A stretch of 64,000 nt of DNA, taken from positions 1 to 64,000 of the forward strand of contig JAKFVQ010000004.1 of NCBI GenBank assembly GCA_021732085.1. Reading direction: 5' to 3'. Each line of letters opens with the position of its first letter. The stretch's first letter is position 1. Source of the stretch: Candidatus Obscuribacterales bacterium (GTDB taxonomy: Bacteria; Cyanobacteriota; Vampirovibrionia; Obscuribacterales; Obscuribacteraceae). The notes under the pieces are model-generated. The model was not told where the DNA came from. It did no database searches and saw nothing but the letters and a program-made list of their open reading frames with translations. This document shows positions 60,843-64,000 of this stretch, one piece after another. Made by a program: the position numbers and the translations under genes.

Positions 60843-61183
60843 GGCCTGGGCCCTCCTGCTTCTATGCAAAATCTGTGGAATTCGCCTAATTCTAACTTCG
60901 AAGATCTACAGATCTATATGCGTTTCTACTTGTTTTAGATTTACTCCGATTTCGCCCCTCCCATAGAGCATTTGAGGAGCGAAGCTTTATTCCGCTTAAG
61001 CTGAGCAACACTAAAAGTCTGATTTGAGACGGAAGATGCTTGGCAGGAAGAGCCCATCTGAGAGATTGCCCATATGCATTTCCTTACGAAAGCAAATTAT
61101 CGAAGCGGCGGACAATAGAATTGATATTGCTCTTCCGAGATGGAAGGTTTATTCGGCTTAAGCAAGGGAGGCTGTTTGTCCTT
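60843..61183. other. Divergent spacer between ald and thiolase
   Basis: The ald ribosome-binding site lies at its left edge. TAGAAT on the minus strand (about 60889-60894) is a possible -10 for ald. A pair of AGATCT palindromes 8 bases apart lies near 60903-60916. The thiolase frame is open upstream of its start only by chance. Confidence 0.35.
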
Positions 61184-62359
61184 ATGGCTGACGAAATTGT
61201 AATTCTTTCCGGAGCTCGGACTGCATTTGGCGCTTATGGCGGCGGGCTCAAAGATAAGTCTGCAACAGAACTGGCGACGGCAGCGACAAAAGGTGCGCTT
61301 GAACGCGGCAAAGTCGATCCGCAGCAAGTAGATTACGTTGTCGTCGGAAACGTGCTTGCAACCAGCAAGGATTCCATATACATGGGCCGACACATTGCCT
61401 TGAAGGCCGGCATGAAGATGGATACACCCGGTTTGATCATCAATCAGCTTTGTGGCTCTGGCGTGCAAGCCGTAGTCCAGGCCGAAGCGTTGATCAAAAC
61501 CGGGCAAGCAGAAACCATTGTGGCAGCCGGTTGCGATGCGCTGTCAATGACGCCGTACTACAGTTGGGGCGTCCGCTTCGGCGGGAGAATGGGACACATG
61601 GAATTGTGGGATGGGATTGATATCCGCGACACAATTTGCGATCGGTCCATGGGCGAAACAGCAGAAGAATTACAAGCGAAGTATCAAATAAGCAGAGAAG
61701 AGCAAGATGAGTTTTCTCTGCGCAGTCAAAAATTGGCGGAAGAAGCCGCTAAGTCCGGCAAGCTCGCTGAAGAAATTGTCGCAATGGAAGTAAAAGATAG
61801 GAAGGGCGCAAAGGTAATCGACAAAGACGAGCACATGCGTCCAGGCAGTACAATTGAAGGATTGCAAAAATTGCCTGCCGTGTTTAAGAAGGGCGGGACG
61901 GTTTCTGCCGGAAATGCCTGCGGTATCGTAGATGGTGGCGCAGCACTTGTTGTCACGACTGGAAAGAATGCGCAGAAGCTGGGCGCCGAGCCGCTTGCAC
62001 GAGTAGTATCAAGTGCGGTGGCAGGCGTGCCACCAGAAATTATGGGCATTGGTCCTGTAGCGGCTGTGCCGATTGCCTTGCAGCGCGCGGGTTTGAAGCT
62101 GGAGCAAATGGACCTGATCGAAATCAACGAGGCTTTTGCTGTCCAATATCTGGCTTGTGAAAAGGAACTAAAACTTGATCGCGAAAAGGTAAACGTCAAT
62201 GGTGGCGCTATTGCGATTGGACATCCATTCGGCGCAACCGGCGGCAGATTGCTTCTGACCATCTCGATGGAATTGAAGCGCCGAAAAGCAAAATACGGCT
62301 TGGTCAGCCTCTGCGTGGGCGGCGGCATGGGCATCGCCATGGTCGTCGAACGAATCTAG
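61184..62359 (+). CDS. Acetyl-CoA C-acyltransferase (thiolase)
   Basis: A 391-residue thiolase of normal length. The nucleophile is in NQLCGSGVQAV, the second active-site block is GGAIAIGHPFGATGGR, and the last is VSLCVGGGMGIAMV. It carries out acetyl-CoA acyl transfer in either synthesis or breakdown. ATG 61184 follows AAGGGAGG by about 12 bases. The 48 codons upstream in frame are not protein-like. No beta-oxidation neighbours are present, so biosynthetic or degradative use cannot be told. Confidence 0.92.
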   Translation: MADEIVILSGARTAFGAYGGGLKDKSATELATAATKGALERGKVDPQQVDYVVVGNVLATSKDSIYMGRHIALKAGMKMDTPGLIINQLCGSGVQAVVQAEALIKTGQAETIVAAGCDALSMTPYYSWGVRFGGRMGHMELWDGIDIRDTICDRSMGETAEELQAKYQISREEQDEFSLRSQKLAEEAAKSGKLAEEIVAMEVKDRKGAKVIDKDEHMRPGSTIEGLQKLPAVFKKGGTVSAGNACGIVDGGAALVVTTGKNAQKLGAEPLARVVSSAVAGVPPEIMGIGPVAAVPIALQRAGLKLEQMDLIEINEAFAVQYLACEKELKLDREKVNVNGGAIAIGHPFGATGGRLLLTISMELKRRKAKYGLVSLCVGGGMGIAMVVERI

Positions 62360-62417
62360 TTCTCGCCCGGGCCCAATTCAATTGAACCTATGAATGCTAT
62401 GCGTGCAGACGCGTTGC

Positions 62418-62825
62418 CTATCGAGTAACGGCCCAGGTGCTGACGCCGTTACGCGATTGCACCGGCTTTGGTGCGCTCTCATTGCGAGTGTAAAAATATT
62501 GAACGTAAGGGTTCTTAGGTTTGGCAGCCACTGCGGCGACAATTTCTTCCTCTTCTTCCGCATCAATCTGAATAGGTTGACGAGCATAAAGCTCTGGAAG
62601 AACAGAAGGCATATACGCCGGCGGTGGTGGAACGAAGTACGCCCCCCGACCACTTGCCACAACGCGACGCTTCTTGGTTGCGCGTGCAGTGCCTTGCTTC
62701 ACAGCCTTGGCACCAGATGTAGTGACAGTTCTTTGCGTAGCTGCCGAATGGTTGGTTGAAGCTGCTTGCACATTAGGAAGCGCACAAGTAAAAGCCAACG
62801 CTAAAATCAAATACCGGGTAGACAT
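62418..62825 (-). CDS. Small exported basic protein
   Basis: A 135-residue protein. The signal peptide (LILALAFTCALPNVQA) is followed by a Thr/Lys/Arg-rich part, a PPPP segment (YFVPPPPAYMPSV), an acidic stretch (AEEEEE) and a Tyr/Asn/Ser-rich end. No domain recognised. It is convergent with the thiolase gene. Confidence 0.6.
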   Translation of the reverse strand: MSTRYLILALAFTCALPNVQAASTNHSAATQRTVTTSGAKAVKQGTARATKKRRVVASGRGAYFVPPPPAYMPSVLPELYARQPIQIDAEEEEEIVAAVAAKPKNPYVQYFYTRNESAPKPVQSRNGVSTWAVTR

Positions 62826-63155
62826 TTGCTGTCTCCATAAATTTCCTAGCGGATTCTACCACTTTAGCATATACGGCGCGGTTGCCAGGGGTTTCTGATA
62901 AAGGGTACAAAGCGCAGAATTGGTACTGGAGCGGCTTTCGAGGCTTGGGGCTTCATGCGCAATGAACATTCCTTCATGTTCCGCTCATGAACGACTGATA
63001 CAAGCCAGCACTAATCGAGAAAGATAAAGCCGGACTCATACTTCTGCAGCCATGCGTTCATCTATATACGAACGGTAGCGCAGCCAATAGTAATGCAGTC
63101 AGCGGAGGAAAACCTATGCCTGCTTGAGTTTCGGGCGGCTTGTCTTTGAGCGGTC
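62826..63155. other. Intergenic spacer before thymidine kinase
   Basis: It contains one small dyad (GAACAT-N6-ATGTTC near 62963) and no credible gene. Nothing else stands out. Confidence 0.35.
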
Positions 63156-63806
63156 CTAAAGAGCGTTCGTAGGCGGAGGCGGCAAGAATGACACAACTTC
63201 GATCTGCTGCTTTTGCTGTTTCAATGCTTCTTCTGCGTGCAAATTCAATCTCAATTGAAACTCTGATGGCGGCTCGAAGCAGTCAATACAACGAGCTTCG
63301 TATTCCGAGTAACCAACCAAAATAGTTTCGTTTGATTGAACCGTGCGCTGTGTGCGGCAGGCGAAGTCTGAGCCGCAGCGAATACAAACAGCAAGAAGCT
63401 TATCCACCTTATCTGCGAGCGCTAGCAGATGAGGGACCGGGCCGAATGGTTTGCCGCGATAGTCCAGATCCAAGCCAGAGCAAATGATTTTCTTGCGCTG
63501 ACGCAACAATGTGAGTATCACATCAACAATTTCATTATCAAAAAACTGAACTTCGTCAATGCCGATAACGACAGCCTGTGATGAATACTTCAACATGTCC
63601 TTGGGAGTCGCAACAACGATGGCTTGAGATACAAGCCCATTGCGAGATTCAACGTGATCCGGCTTCGAACGAGTATCAGTAGCTGGACGAAAAATGACAG
63701 TTGGAAGATACGCCAAGCGTGCTCTTTCAATTCGCCGAATTAGTTCACTTGATTTACCGGCGCTCATGCAGCCGATGATCATTTCGAACCGATATCCACT
63801 CAACAT
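63156..63806 (-). CDS. tdk: Thymidine kinase
   Basis: A 216-residue type II thymidine kinase. The P-loop is IIGCMSAGKSSELIRRI, the Walker B-like GIDEVQFF is present, and a lasso region with a zinc site (CIRCGSD...CIDC) follows. It salvages thymidine to dTMP. The ATG at 63806 gives the family-typical short N-terminus. A TTG at 63848 with GGGAAGG upstream would add 14 residues and is possible. Confidence 0.9.
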   Translation of the reverse strand: MLSGYRFEMIIGCMSAGKSSELIRRIERARLAYLPTVIFRPATDTRSKPDHVESRNGLVSQAIVVATPKDMLKYSSQAVVIGIDEVQFFDNEIVDVILTLLRQRKKIICSGLDLDYRGKPFGPVPHLLALADKVDKLLAVCIRCGSDFACRTQRTVQSNETILVGYSEYEARCIDCFEPPSEFQLRLNLHAEEALKQQKQQIEVVSFLPPPPTNAL

Positions 63807-63848
63807 TACAGCCAATATCTTCGCTCTCTTATCGACGGGGATGCCCAA

Positions 63849-64000
63849 AACCTTCCCTCATGTTAACCAATGAAAGCGAGTTTGGATCGGCTTTTTGATC
63901 ATTCATATTTGTTTAGGTGAAGGGGCGATAATGTCACAAATTATGTGTCATTTATTGGGCATTTGCTGAGCCTCAGGAAGTCCGCCGGCACCGTTCAGAT
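63849..64000. other. Upstream region of thymidine kinase, to window end
   Basis: It contains ATGTCACAAATT next to ATGTGTCATTTA, an imperfect repeat, and no complete gene. I see nothing else. Confidence 0.3.

Overview
The window looks like chromosome of a Gram-negative-type bacterium with moderate GC. Ser/Thr protein kinases, TPR proteins, an EF-hand calpain-like protease and RND efflux sit together with many repeat-filled intergenic spacers. This mix resembles non-photosynthetic Cyanobacteriota (Melainabacteria/Obscuribacterales type), but there is no rRNA or other marker here, so the placement is inference only. I found no tRNA or rRNA gene, insertion sequence or phage gene.

Layout. 1-2.9 kb: the 3' part of a Q/G/P-rich repeat protein, then a convergent SPL-type radical SAM gene. 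2.9-4.2 kb: a spacer of about 150-bp repeats carrying hairpins. 4.2-13.2 kb: a compact eleven-gene operon with the parts of a carrier-protein-based biosynthetic pathway. These are an acyl-activating enzyme, a membrane methyltransferase, a KAS III-like enzyme, an AurF-like di-iron oxygenase, an acyl carrier protein, an aminoacyl-tRNA-synthetase-like amino acid:[carrier protein] ligase, a TPR protein, a thioester-reductase-like enzyme, a phosphopantetheinyl transferase, a second di-iron protein and a second carrier protein. 13.2-20 kb: a convergent TPR protein, an RND efflux pair and a gluconokinase.

20-26.2 kb: a complete type III-A-like CRISPR effector set (cas10/csm1, csm2, csm3, csm4, csm5, cas6). 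Its Cas10 has no HD nuclease domain and the cyclase GGDD motif reads DSRN, while the Csm3 slicing aspartate is kept. There is no cas1, cas2, csm6 or recognisable array, only two degenerate repeat-like hairpins after cas6.

26-34.3 kb: a glutamine-amidotransferase-fold hydrolase, two related membrane Ser/Thr kinases, a CDP-alcohol-transferase-like membrane protein, a PDZ-VWA protein and a TPR protein. 34.3-46 kb: palindromic tandem repeats, the EF-hand calpain-like protease, an MBOAT/SGNH O-acetylation pair, two paralogous unknown proteins, an SRPBCC-SDR fusion, an ABM-domain membrane protein and a Tat-exported FAD oxidase. 46-53 kb: a kinase-TPR gene bracketed by 92-bp direct repeats, a nested inverted-repeat element, a TTGGCA-rich spacer, a thioredoxin-fold protein and an ABC-2 exporter. 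53-64 kb: a TPR protein, RlpA, a two-component system with exonuclease III, a 48-bp minisatellite, alanine dehydrogenase, thiolase, a small secreted protein and thymidine kinase.

The two most notable systems are the 4.2-13.2 kb biosynthetic operon, whose product I cannot name, and the 20-26 kb type III system that appears to have lost both Cas10 activities.
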